Below, in pieces: positions 1-9,000 of a DNA stretch of 64,000 bases. Where the stretch lies: contig CAZIAL010000003.1 of the NCBI GenBank assembly GCA_964536965.1, positions 1-64,000 of the forward strand, in the 5' to 3' direction. The notes beneath the pieces were generated by a model. It was given only the letters and a program-made list of their open reading frames with translations. It searched no databases and was not told the origin of the DNA. Origin of the DNA: JACMQW01 sp964536965 (lineage in GTDB: Bacteria > Bdellovibrionota > UBA1018). Every line of letters starts with the position of its first letter. The first letter of the stretch is position 1. The position numbers and the translations under genes are program-made.

Positions 1-1182
1 TCGATGTTCGTCAGGGTCCACTAAATTTCCCGCGCCGCTTAAATCGGCGACGCGAAAAATTCCTGGCCGATAAAGATAACCGGCACGAAATTCGTTTTTC
101 CCCGTTCGCCACGAATGCCCTACGCGAGGAATGACGACATTCCGAGTAGGAATATTCGGCCGGCCTCCTTCCGCGAAATCGACTCCGCAACTCGGCGCAC
201 ACGTCGAAGTTTGGGGATCGACAATCAGCAAAGACGGAGCACGGAAGTCTCCCCATCGCTGGTAATCCGCCTGAAAGTATATCGAGCGCTCGGAGGTATA
301 GGCGATCTGGGCGCCGAGCTGGATTGAAAGCGGATCGTAGTACATCGTCGCCAGCGCCGGGAACGAAAAATCGAGGGCGGAAACGGTGCCGATCGCGCGC
401 GCGCCAGCTTGGACGTTCAGCGTCTGGGGAAACGACGTCGGTAGTCGGACGACCGCGCCGAGCGAAACCGTATCGGAGGCGAGAAAGCTCAAGCCGAAAT
501 AGGGGGACGCTTTCGACTTCAGCCGGGCGGAAATCCGCATCGTCGAAATCGAACCGGTGCCTTGGTTTAAAAAAATCGTCGTATCGGACTCGAGCTTCGC
601 CCCTAGATAAACTCCGAGGCCGAATGAGAGATTGGGAAGGAGTAAACCGGAGACGCCGGTTTGAAATTCCGGTTTTTGGGCTCGAGTCCGGTGGAGTACG
701 TATTCAGGGACGAACGTCTCTCCGGAATCGACTAACGCGAGGTGATTTAACGGTAGATAGGCGACCGCCCCGAGTCCCCATCGCCTTGGCGAACGGCGGG
801 ACTGCACGGAAAAACCGATGCTTTGTCCAAACGTCGCCGGATACTGCGTATCGACCGCCCCGATTCGGGTCGTATCCGAAACCACCGGATTCTCAACCAC
901 GACGTCGCGGATGTCCTCAAATGCGTTATCCGCATAACCCACCCACCAATCAAAACGAAAGCGACTCTCACCCGGCACGTCACCTGGAGCCAGCAAACTC
1001 AGTTGCGCTGGATTTTCAAACGCGGATGCGGTCGAAGACCGGCCGGCACCGGCTCGGGCGGCGCCCAGGGAAACGGATTCCGATGTGAATCCGAATCGTT
1101 CTCCGACGGAAGCCTCCAGGGAGTCGGGCACGGCGAAAAAAATTAGGAGCGCAAGCGCCATCCTCGGAGGAATACGAAGCAT
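1..1182 (-). CDS. FadL/OmpP1-like outer-membrane barrel protein, 3' end cut by window edge
   Basis: The frame is open for 394 codons from an ATG at 1182 to the window edge, so the C-terminus is missing. A signal peptide (MLRIPPRMALALLIFFAVP) is followed at about residue 37 by SVSLGAARAGAG and then AFENPAQLSLL. This is the typical N-terminal signature of the FadL/OmpP1/TodX family, where an N-terminal segment plugs a 14-strand barrel for hydrophobic substrates. Alternating hydrophobic strands run through the rest, and the visible end (AGYLYRPGIF...NLVDPD) matches the family's late strands. It lies 21 bp downstream of rsmA on the same strand. An AT-rich palindrome sits between them. The family call is firm; the substrate cannot be read. 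Confidence 0.8.
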   Translation of the reverse strand, partial: MLRIPPRMALALLIFFAVPDSLEASVGERFGFTSESVSLGAARAGAGRSSTASAFENPAQLSLLAPGDVPGESRFRFDWWVGYADNAFEDIRDVVVENPVVSDTTRIGAVDTQYPATFGQSIGFSVQSRRSPRRWGLGAVAYLPLNHLALVDSGETFVPEYVLHRTRAQKPEFQTGVSGLLLPNLSFGLGVYLGAKLESDTTIFLNQGTGSISTMRISARLKSKASPYFGLSFLASDTVSLGAVVRLPTSFPQTLNVQAGARAIGTVSALDFSFPALATMYYDPLSIQLGAQIAYTSERSIYFQADYQRWGDFRAPSLLIVDPQTSTCAPSCGVDFAEGGRPNIPTRNVVIPRVGHSWRTGKNEFRAGYLYRPGIFRVADLSGAGNLVDPDEHR

Positions 1183-1202
1183 GGCGGGAGAACTATCTGG
1201 TT

Positions 1203-1218
1203 TTTAAGAATTCTTAAA
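1203..1218. promoter_or_regulatory. AT-rich palindrome TTTAAGAATTCTTAAA at the rsmA stop, upstream of the FadL-like gene
   Basis: This is a perfect 16-bp palindrome overlapping the rsmA stop codon, 20 bp upstream of the barrel gene's ATG. Its core TAAGAATTCTTA recurs at 10659-10670 in another intergenic region. It could be an operator. No regulator can be named. Confidence 0.35.
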
Positions 1219-2079
1219 CTTGAAAGTAAGGGATTGGAGAGAGTCCATCCATTTTTTCCACTCGCTCCAGTCGAGATCTTCGGCCCGGCGGGTCCCATCG
1301 AGTTCCGCGTGGTCGAACGATTCTTTCCAAATGGAGTTTTTAGGAAGACCGGAGCGAAGCATTTTGCGGCGATGGAGAAAGGGAATTCGGATCAGTTTCT
1401 CCCAGTTCTCGTTCCACTTCGCGTCCCATTCGCCGGGATCGGCGAGTTCGGGGGGCGTCGGCGCGGGCAAACGGAGGGTCGATCGCGCAGTTAAAACCAC
1501 GACCTCAGAATTCACGTCCGGAGGAGGGTTGAAAGATCTTGGCGGCACCGAGCAAAGTTTTCGAACGTCCCAAGCGTTTTGGATCCAAAGCGAAAGGGAG
1601 CCCCACGCCTTGTCTCCGGGAACGGCGCGGAGCCGGGCGGCGACTTCGGCTTGAAACATCAACACCATCGATGGAATTTGTTCGCGGTGGCGCACGAGTT
1701 CCAAAAGAATGGCCGTGCCGGCCGAGTAAGGAAGATTCGACACGACCACTAATGGCGTACGTTTGAGATAAGTTTCCGCGGGGACGTCGAGGAAGTCGGC
1801 GGCGAGGACCTCAATCCGCTCGTCTTTTTTTCCTTCTTCAAGCCAGGCATCGGAAAGACGGTCGTCTTTTTCCACGATCAAGAAACGACTTAACGCCGTA
1901 CCGGAGAACTTCTCAAGCAAGGGACGCGTGATCGCTCCGCGTCCGGGTCCGACCTCCAGCAGCGCCGCCGCATCGCAAGCTTCTACGCACGCGAACGTCT
2001 GATCGACGATCTCACGGATCACTTTGGCGTCGTTCAAAAAATGCTGACCAAAAGCGCGGCGACGGCGAGAAGCGGGCAT
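1204..2079 (-). CDS. rsmA: 16S rRNA (adenine1518/1519-N6)-dimethyltransferase
   Basis: This 291-residue protein is the usual length for RsmA/KsgA, which dimethylates A1518 and A1519 of 16S rRNA late in 30S assembly. Visible motifs are RRAFGQHFLND at the N-terminus, the SAM-binding EVGPGRGAITRPLL (about residue 42) and the catalytic NLPY at about residue 115. It ends in an asparagine/serine tail. It lies 3 bp downstream of tsaD and is probably co-transcribed with it. Substrate specificity is inferred from the family. Confidence 0.95.
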   Translation of the reverse strand: MPASRRRRAFGQHFLNDAKVIREIVDQTFACVEACDAAALLEVGPGRGAITRPLLEKFSGTALSRFLIVEKDDRLSDAWLEEGKKDERIEVLAADFLDVPAETYLKRTPLVVVSNLPYSAGTAILLELVRHREQIPSMVLMFQAEVAARLRAVPGDKAWGSLSLWIQNAWDVRKLCSVPPRSFNPPPDVNSEVVVLTARSTLRLPAPTPPELADPGEWDAKWNENWEKLIRIPFLHRRKMLRSGLPKNSIWKESFDHAELDGTRRAEDLDWSEWKKWMDSLQSLTFKFKNS

Positions 2080-2082
2080 CGA

Positions 2083-3168
2083 TCAGTACTCCGGGGAGGC
2101 GAACGCGTTGAGGGTGAGAAAATCTGGAATCCTGAGCGCGTGGCCCTGGCGAAAGCGAAACGCGCCCGCGCCGGCGATCATCGCGGCGTTATCCGTGCAG
2201 TAAGCCATTTCCGGTAAGATCGGCGGGAGTAGGAGTCCGAGATTCTTCCACTCTGCCTCCAGCCGCGACCGGAGACGTGAATTCGCGGCCACGCCGCCGA
2301 CGATCGCAAGCGACCGGCATCGGTGTTCGCGGATCGCGAGCGCCATCTTCGTATAGAGGGCATCGACGATCGCTTCTTGGAGTGAGGCGCAAAGATCGGG
2401 TAGGCGATCGTTCAAGGTGCCTTCCTTGCGAAGCGCTTCGGCTTTGAGCGCCACCGCCGTCTTTAACCCGCTAAAAGAAAAATCGAGCGTCGATTTCTGG
2501 CCAAGCGCTCGTGGAAAATCAAAAGCTCGCGGATCGCCGCCTTGGGCGGCCGTTTCGTCGATCCACTTGCCCCCGGGATAGGGAAATCCAAGCAGCTTTG
2601 CAGTTTTGTCGAATGCTTCGCCCGCGGCATCGTCACGAGAACGGCCGACGAGGGAGCGTTTGAGAAAATCTAAAGGCCAGAGCTCGGGTGCGGCCGGGGC
2701 TACGTGTAAATTTGTATGTCCGCCGGATACGACGGCGATCAGCATCGGATAAGGCAGTTCGTTGCGGAGAACGGGAGGTTTTCCGGCGCTGTGGAGGAAA
2801 ATCGAGGTCGCGTGGCCCTCGAGATGATGGACGGGCACCAGGGGTTTTCCGATCGCGTAGGCCAACGATTTTCCGGCGCTTACTCCGACGAGAAGCGCGC
2901 CGACTAGCCCCGGACGGTTCGTGACCGCGATCGCGTCCAGCGTGGTGGCCTTGACCCGCGCCTCGTCCAAGGCTTGCTCGATCATCGGGTTGATCGTCTC
3001 GAGGTGGTTTCGGGAGGCGATTTCAGGCACGACGCCGCCGTAGGGGCGATGGATCTCGATCTGCGAAAACGTCGCGCAAGAAAGAACTTCAAGCGAGTCG
3101 TGCGCGTAGCGTACGACGGAGGCGCTGGATTCGTCGCATGATGTTTCAATCCCTAGAATCAGGCTCAT
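2083..3168 (-). CDS. tsaD: tRNA N6-adenosine threonylcarbamoyltransferase
   Basis: This 361-residue TsaD (Gcp/YgjD) is the catalytic ASKHA-fold subunit that transfers threonylcarbamoyl to A37 of ANN-decoding tRNAs. Motifs seen are GIETSCDES at residue 6, the metal-binding HLEGH near residue 117, SGGHT near 150 and GGVAANSRLR near 293. It lies 4 bp after the metallophosphoesterase-like gene and 3 bp before rsmA. The partners tsaB and tsaE are not in this window. Confidence 0.96.
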   Translation of the reverse strand: MSLILGIETSCDESSASVVRYAHDSLEVLSCATFSQIEIHRPYGGVVPEIASRNHLETINPMIEQALDEARVKATTLDAIAVTNRPGLVGALLVGVSAGKSLAYAIGKPLVPVHHLEGHATSIFLHSAGKPPVLRNELPYPMLIAVVSGGHTNLHVAPAAPELWPLDFLKRSLVGRSRDDAAGEAFDKTAKLLGFPYPGGKWIDETAAQGGDPRAFDFPRALGQKSTLDFSFSGLKTAVALKAEALRKEGTLNDRLPDLCASLQEAIVDALYTKMALAIREHRCRSLAIVGGVAANSRLRSRLEAEWKNLGLLLPPILPEMAYCTDNAAMIAGAGAFRFRQGHALRIPDFLTLNAFASPEY

Positions 3169-3172
3169 CCGG

Positions 3173-4117
3173 TCAATTTTTCAATTTGAGAATCCGCTTT
3201 TTTTCCTTCGCGAGTTCCTTCTGCATCTGTTTGAGGATCGCGCGGACTGCGGGATCCGACTTCTTTTCGTAACTTTCGTCTAAACCCTCGAGCCGGAAAG
3301 TTTCGGGCTTCGCGATCGATTCGATCGGAATGACGCCGACGTATTGATTCCGGTACGAAGACTGGACGATCGGGATTGAGTTTTCGACGACCGGATCTTG
3401 GGTGAAACTTTGCGAATTAGCGCCGATCACGTGGGCAACTCCTTTGAGTTTCTTCACGAGTTCGAGATCCGACTCCATTCCGGCGTGGCTAAGAACGACG
3501 AGTAAATCCGTCTTCCCTTCCAATGCGGCTTTTTCACGTTCGAAAGCAGCCAGGCGGGGCTCGATTTTCAAGGGCTCTGGATAAACGAGGTTCTCGCCGA
3601 TCAATCCGATCACGCCGATGCGAATGGGCTTTCCCTCCGCGCCAGTGCGTTCCACGACCATCGATCCCGGAAAGAGAGGTTTACCGTTTTGGGTCAGATT
3701 AGCGGCGAGTACGCGGATTTTCGATTGACCTAACAACGCTTGGTAAACGGGAATACCCAGGGCGAAGTCCTTATCGCCAGGGACGGTCGCATCGAGCCCC
3801 ATCTGTTCATGCGCTTTCACGAGCGCGGCCGCTTGGATTCGGCGTGATTCGACGAGGACTTCGGGAAATTCTTTCGATTCGAAAAGCAGATTGCCGGAGT
3901 CGAGCTGGACGAAGGGTCCCTTCTTTTCCGATTCCAATCGTTTCATCAAGCCCGAGCGCCTCACGATGCCGCCCATCGGATCGACCCGACATCCGCACGG
4001 TTCGACTTCGCCTAGGACGTCGTTCGAATAAAGAATCGTCGCGGCGTGGGCGGAGCCAAGCGACAGCAGTCCCGTCGCAAGAACGAGCAAAGCTAGGGGA
4101 CGGAATCGATTTGGCAT
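3173..4117 (-). CDS. Secreted UshA-like metallophosphoesterase with degenerate metal ligands
   Basis: This 314-residue protein has a signal peptide (about 1-25) and a fold recognisable from SNDVLGEVEPCGC, GGIVRR, QLDSGN and VVLSHAG. These match the 5'-nucleotidase/UshA-type metallophosphatase domain, including the CGC motif of a delta-proteobacterial subgroup. Two family motifs are altered. The usual GNHE appears as GDKD (about residue 118), and the late GH-x-H site appears as GANSQ. The C-terminal nucleotide-specificity domain of UshA is absent. It may be a divergent or non-catalytic periplasmic protein. It heads a tight run with tsaD and rsmA. Confidence 0.7.
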   Translation of the reverse strand: MPNRFRPLALLVLATGLLSLGSAHAATILYSNDVLGEVEPCGCRVDPMGGIVRRSGLMKRLESEKKGPFVQLDSGNLLFESKEFPEVLVESRRIQAAALVKAHEQMGLDATVPGDKDFALGIPVYQALLGQSKIRVLAANLTQNGKPLFPGSMVVERTGAEGKPIRIGVIGLIGENLVYPEPLKIEPRLAAFEREKAALEGKTDLLVVLSHAGMESDLELVKKLKGVAHVIGANSQSFTQDPVVENSIPIVQSSYRNQYVGVIPIESIAKPETFRLEGLDESYEKKSDPAVRAILKQMQKELAKEKKRILKLKN

Positions 4118-4154
4118 AAAGGACTTTCGGAAGCGAGGGTTCGCCTCTGCGGGA

Positions 4155-4928
4155 TTATTTTAATTTAGCGCGCGCCGTTTTTGCTTCGGCAGACTTCGGG
4201 TGTTTATCCAAGACTTCTTGATAAAAGCCTTTCGCATCCGCTTTCAGTCCTAACGCGTCGAAAGACGCGCCGATTTTTAGAAGCGCTTTCGGCAAGCTCT
4301 TCGACTTAGGAAACTTCTTTTGCAGATTCGAATAGTCGATGATCGCTTTTTCGTGCTGACCCTTGGCCGAATAGGATTCCGCTCGAAGAAAAAGCGCTTC
4401 TTCGACGTGCTTTCCTTTGGGAAATTTCAAGTACTGGCTCATCAGCTCGATGGACTCGTCGTAGTCTTTCGATTGGAAAGCCGCGCGGCCACGTTCGAAT
4501 TCGCCCTTCGGTTCGGCTTTCGGGACTTCTCGGGCCTTTTCGCGAGCCTTCTCTTTTTGTTGAAGCGCATCGATCATCGCGGCTTGGGAGGCTTGAAGTT
4601 CTTGGATTTTCAATTCCATTTCGCGCAGCTGCGCTTCGCGTTCCAAACGTTTGGCGCCGTCTTGAGCGAGGGTTTCGTTTTTCTGCTGGAGCTCGTCGAT
4701 GCGACCATTGAGTCGGTTGATTTCCCCGCGTAGTTCGTCGGTAATGCGCTGACTGTCGGCGTCGGATACTTCGGTGACCTTGGTCGGATAGCCCGAGTCC
4801 GGATTCTCGGAGTCTTTTTTCATCTGTGCGCGCGTTTTGAGGCACCCGCTGGAGAGAGCGATCATCAAAAGGACACCGAAGAGTCGAGGGAAAGTCAGAC
4901 CTGGAGCGAAACGCGAAGATAGCCTCAT
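4155..4928 (-). CDS. cpoB: CpoB/YbgF-like TPR lipoprotein of the Tol-Pal locus
   Basis: This is a 257-residue protein. The ATG at 4928 was preferred because it gives a clean lipoprotein signal ending in ALSSGC. Residues about 55-125 form a Gln/Glu/Lys-rich coiled coil, and the C-terminal half has tetratricopeptide-like repeats (FERGRAAFQSKDYDESIELM, the KGQHEKAIIDYSNL unit, ADAKGFYQEVL). This layout is typical of CpoB, which coordinates peptidoglycan synthesis with Tol-Pal-driven constriction. It follows the DUF4398 lipoprotein and pal. In E. coli CpoB is periplasmic, so a lipid anchor would be a variation. tolQRAB are not in this window. Confidence 0.8.
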   Translation of the reverse strand: MRLSSRFAPGLTFPRLFGVLLMIALSSGCLKTRAQMKKDSENPDSGYPTKVTEVSDADSQRITDELRGEINRLNGRIDELQQKNETLAQDGAKRLEREAQLREMELKIQELQASQAAMIDALQQKEKAREKAREVPKAEPKGEFERGRAAFQSKDYDESIELMSQYLKFPKGKHVEEALFLRAESYSAKGQHEKAIIDYSNLQKKFPKSKSLPKALLKIGASFDALGLKADAKGFYQEVLDKHPKSAEAKTARAKLK

Positions 4929-4959
4929 GGTAAGATCATCGCACTGCGCTGCGTGGCAA

Positions 4960-5472
4960 TCAAGGAGGAGGAGGAGTTGATGCTCCGCCTCCACTAGAAT
5001 TCGGATCGGGAGCCGCATTGTTCTGGCGCTTGAGGACCTCGGTTGCAAGTTCCCCGGGCGGCGGTTCGTAGGTCGACGGAGGGGGAGGACCTACGGGCAT
5101 CTCCGGCGGGAGAAGACTGGAACGATCCGAACCTTGTTTCAGGGCTTCGAATTCCGATTCTTCCGCCAGCCGTTTTGCGCGTTTCGCATGGCTTTGGGCG
5201 GTGGCGAAATTTTTTAGTCGGTATTCGTTCTGGGCTAGGAAGTACGCCTCGGTCGCCCGGCGGTATTTTTCCGGCGCCAAAGTATCCGCGTTTACTTCCT
5301 TCGCGGCCCTCAGCGCGGACGCCGTATCGGACATCAGCTGTACCGGCCGGTCATGGAAAAGCGAACAACCGAAACCCGAGAGAGACAGCCCGATCGTAAG
5401 CGTCAAAAAAGAAAAGAGAGCGAAACCTGGTGGTTTCACTCTCTTTTCTTTTTCAGAACCGAAAAACGTCAT
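4960..5472 (-). CDS. DUF4398-type lipoprotein, proline-rich C-terminus
   Basis: This 170-residue lipoprotein has a basic n-region, a hydrophobic stretch and the lipobox SGFGC. Residues about 45-110 contain a helical segment (ASALRAAKEVNADTLAPEKY, then RRATEAYFLAQNEYRLKNF and HAKRAKRLAEES) that matches the DUF4398 domain often found beside OmpA/Pal proteins. The C-terminus is Pro/Gly/Ser-rich. It starts 8 bp after the pal stop and 31 bp before cpoB. A long terminator-like hairpin lies within its signal-peptide codons. An in-frame TTG downstream of the hairpin would give a shorter, uncharged signal, so the ATG at 5472 is preferred. Confidence 0.75.
   Translation of the reverse strand: MTFFGSEKEKRVKPPGFALFSFLTLTIGLSLSGFGCSLFHDRPVQLMSDTASALRAAKEVNADTLAPEKYRRATEAYFLAQNEYRLKNFATAQSHAKRAKRLAEESEFEALKQGSDRSSLLPPEMPVGPPPPSTYEPPPGELATEVLKRQNNAAPDPNSSGGGASTPPPP
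5406..5453 (-). terminator. 22-bp hairpin plus U6, inside the start of the DUF4398 gene
   Basis: The arms 5406-5427 and 5432-5453 are complementary over 22 bp with one G-T wobble, and they close on a 4-nt loop. Read on the minus strand, the stem ends in a run of six T. On the plus strand it ends in five T. It has the form of an intrinsic terminator for pal, but it sits 20 nt inside the next reading frame. It could act as an attenuator that is opened by ribosomes. Confidence 0.75.
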
Positions 5473-5480
5473 CGGAAGGC

Positions 5481-5978
5481 TTATCGGGCCGTGATGACGA
5501 AATTGCCGCGGCGATTGCGGGCATGGGCATCGTCACTCATGCCTGGATCCAGCGGACGTTCTTTGCCGTAGCTGATCGTCGCGATGCGATCTGCGGAGAC
5601 TCCCGCTTTTTTCAAAGCATCCCGAACCGCATTCGCACGTTTTTCGCCCAGAGCGATGTTGTATTGGATGCCGCCGCGTTGATCGCAGTGGCCTTCCACT
5701 TGAATTTTCAGCGAAGGATTTGCTTTCAAGATTTCGACGTTCGTATTCAACGCCGAACGGCCCTCGCCGGTGATGTCGTACGAGTCGTATTTGAAGTAAA
5801 TCGTTTGCAGGCCCATGGCTTTACCGGAGTCTGAGTCGCCCATGGTGTTCTCATCACCGCTCATCTCTCCCGCCCCGCCGGAACCCTCGGTTTCATCCAC
5901 TTTGCTAGCCGACTTACAGCCGACCAGACCCAACCCCAGCGAAAATGCGATCAAGATTAACGAAAGTTTACGCGACAT
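5481..5978 (-). CDS. pal: Peptidoglycan-associated lipoprotein Pal
   Basis: This is a 165-residue protein. The ATG at 5978 has a strong AGGAGG site 7 nt upstream and gives the lipobox LGLVGC. The C-terminal OmpA-like domain (about 65-165) carries the peptidoglycan-binding pattern VEGHCDQRGG, EKRANAVRDAL and ISYGKERPLDPG. Pal anchors the outer membrane to peptidoglycan and is moved by TolQRAB. A Gly/Ser/Asp-rich linker follows the lipid anchor. It leads the pal, DUF4398, cpoB run and diverges from the 1000-residue fusion protein, whose start is 43 bp away. Confidence 0.93.
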   Translation of the reverse strand: MSRKLSLILIAFSLGLGLVGCKSASKVDETEGSGGAGEMSGDENTMGDSDSGKAMGLQTIYFKYDSYDITGEGRSALNTNVEILKANPSLKIQVEGHCDQRGGIQYNIALGEKRANAVRDALKKAGVSADRIATISYGKERPLDPGMSDDAHARNRRGNFVITAR

Positions 5979-6021
5979 AAGTCCTCCTGGTAAGATTCGA
6001 GAGTAAAACAGGAAATTTGAA

Positions 6022-9000
6022 ATGGAAACCCTGAAAGCCTGCCGTCGCCTGGTATTCCTTTTTCTTTTCCTGGCTTTGCAGTCGTCTGCGAAGGTCGCGC
6101 CGGAGTTCAAGCGTGAGAGTCTGCAGACCCCGCATTTTCGAATCCACACCCCTCCGCAGTATCGAAAATTCTCCGAAACCTTTGCCGAGAAACTCGAAGA
6201 CGCTTACCGAATTCTCACCGCCGAGCTCGACTGGGAGCCAGTCTCGAGAATTGACGTGGTGGTACGTGGTGATACCGATTTGCCCAACGGAACGGCCGCA
6301 GTTTTTCCTTATAATCGGTTAGTGATCCATGCGGTCCCACCCGAGCCATGGGGATTTTTCTCTGAGTCGGACGACTGGATCGCTACTTTGGCAATCCACG
6401 AGTTAACCCACGTCGTCGCGAACGACGAAACCCGAGGGATTTTCGATTTTTTTCGTTCGATCGTCGGTACGGCCGCGAAGATCAATCCGTACCAACCCGC
6501 ATGGTTGGTCGAGGGGCTCGCGGTTTTTTCCGAAACCGAGCAGACTTCGGCCGGAAGGGGGAGGTCGGTTTGGAATTCGATGGTCGTTCGAGAGGATCTC
6601 GAGAATCGACGTCTTGGAACTCAAATCACCCTCGACCGCTTGAACGACGGCTTCCCGGGATGGCCCGAGGGCCATCTCCCTTACCTATACGGATACGTTC
6701 TGACGGAAGCGATCGCCGCTCGCGGCGGCAAGGATGCTCCTGCCAAAGTCTCGACCGCCAATAGCGGACAGTTCCCGTTCGTGATTGATCGAAGCCTCAA
6801 GCGTACGATTGGTTTGGATTTCGCGGAACTTTGGACGGCCACGGTCGCGCTTTTGAGGAAAGGGTACGAGGAAGATCGTGCCTTATTGGCTAAGGAAACC
6901 GAAACGGCGTATGCGCGGTTGACTGAGACGGGACGAAAGACCCGAGGTTCCGTCGAATCGAAGCGAAACGGCGAATCTCGAATTTATTTTATTCGCGATT
7001 CAGTACGAAGCGGGGTGGGTCTTTCCTCGCTCGATCTTCCCGGGCCTGGAAATGCGAAAACTCCGACCCATCAGGATCTGACGTTTTGGCGATGGGACGG
7101 AGGCACACGGCTATCGGTATCGCACGACGGGCGGTACCTCGCTTATTCGCGAAATGCTCCCTTTCAGGAGCACTCCCTTTTTTCCGACGTCTATCTCTAC
7201 GATCTGGAAAAAAACCGGGAATCGCGGATTACCTTGGGCGCGCGCGCTAGCGATCCTGCGCTCTCGGAAGATTTCGATTGGGATGCCCGACAGGGGAAAG
7301 TCGCGAAGGGTTTTCTTCTTTATGTGAAGAACCTGGACGATGGAAATCAGGCGATCGCCCGGTGGGACGAAGGCGGGGAGGCGATTCTTTACCGAGGAAG
7401 GGAGTTTGAACGCTTGGGTGCGCCGACGCTGGGAACGGGCGACTACGACCGTAACTTTATTTTCTCGGAAAAACCCCGCACGGGTGGAGAGCGACTTAAA
7501 TGCGCGACTTTGCCTAAACCTGAGACGACTCGGACGAACGAATCCTTGGACGCCGCCGCGTTCGATTTAACTTTGCCCGCGCACCCACGCGAGGTGGCGA
7601 CTACGCCGGTGTGGGGAAAAGACGGCGATGTTTATTTCTCAGGATCTCAAGGAGGGGTGTTCAACCTGCGAAGGATCTCCGCGGCGAAACTCCGGACGGC
7701 GCTTTTGTCTCGCACGTCGGTCGGTTCGGAACGAGTGACCCATTTTCGTTCCGGCGTCCTACAACCCGTAGCGGATTCAGAACCAGGTTCCTTTCGCGCA
7801 ATGGTTTACGGACCCGGGGGCTGGGATATCGCGCGGGTACGAATCTCCGAAACTCCGTTCTCAACCGAGGGTCCGGGGTTATCGACTCTTCAGGAAAAGA
7901 TTCGCTCCGAGTCGAGTGCAGATTCGGCTGTTGATCCGGGTTCTTATTCGGCTGCTCCTGTCTCCGTACCCATATCCGAACCGTCGGCGCCGCAACCGAT
8001 CTCGTATTCGGTCTTACCCGCGATCCTTCCCCATTACTGGGCGCCCGATTTGCGACGCGTGCCCGACGGATGGTCGCTTGGAATCCAGACGTCAAGCTAC
8101 GACGCGTGGGAAGACCATCGTTACCGGCTTTTTCTGGGCGGGGACACTCGCGCGAATTTCCCGATCTGGAATTTCAATTATCAGTTCGATGGATTTTTTC
8201 CGACGTTCGAGTTTTCGATGCGGCAAGAGAATCGTTACTTTGCGAACTACCGCGAGAGTAACCGGATCGAAACAACCGAGGCGAAAGTTTACACTCCCGC
8301 GGGTTGGGATTCGTTTTTGATCTTGGGGTTTACGGGCCAGACTTCGCGGTTCTTCGGGGAACGGGAATCGACGGGGGGATTCGAACTCGGATGGACGTTC
8401 GACCGTACGCGGGTGTTTAGCGATTCGATCGATCGGGCGGGAGAGCGCGGGCTGCGGGGGGGCGCGGAACTTACCGGGTACTACGTCGGCCAAGAACGCT
8501 TCTCGTCGCTCAGTTCGCGGCTTGAGGCGCGGATTCCCTCCCTCTTCTCCCGACATTTCATTCGGGTCTCCGCCCAGTACGCGTCCGCGAATAACCGTCG
8601 GCTCGCTTCGCTCTATTATCTCGGCGGAGGCGAAGAGACGATCGCGGGCGACCGGGCATTCCTGCTTCGGGGATACGTTCCGGGAACGATTTTCGGTCGT
8701 GAAATCCTGACGGCGAACGCTGAATACATCTTTCCGCTCCAGGATTTTTTTAGGGGCTTCGGCACTTTCCCGCTTTTCTTGGAGCGGACCCGACTTAAAG
8801 TTTTCTTGGATACGGGTTCCGCGGAATTTGTCGCCGACCAGCGAAACGACCTCGAGGGTTGGCCGTTGGGCGCGGGGATCCATGCGTTGACCGATCTCAA
8901 CGTACTTTACCGCGTGCCGCTGACTATCGGGCTTGGATACGATCACGGTTTCTCTCGTGAACGGGGGGGCGAGCGCCGAATCGTTTTAGGCATCTTCTCG

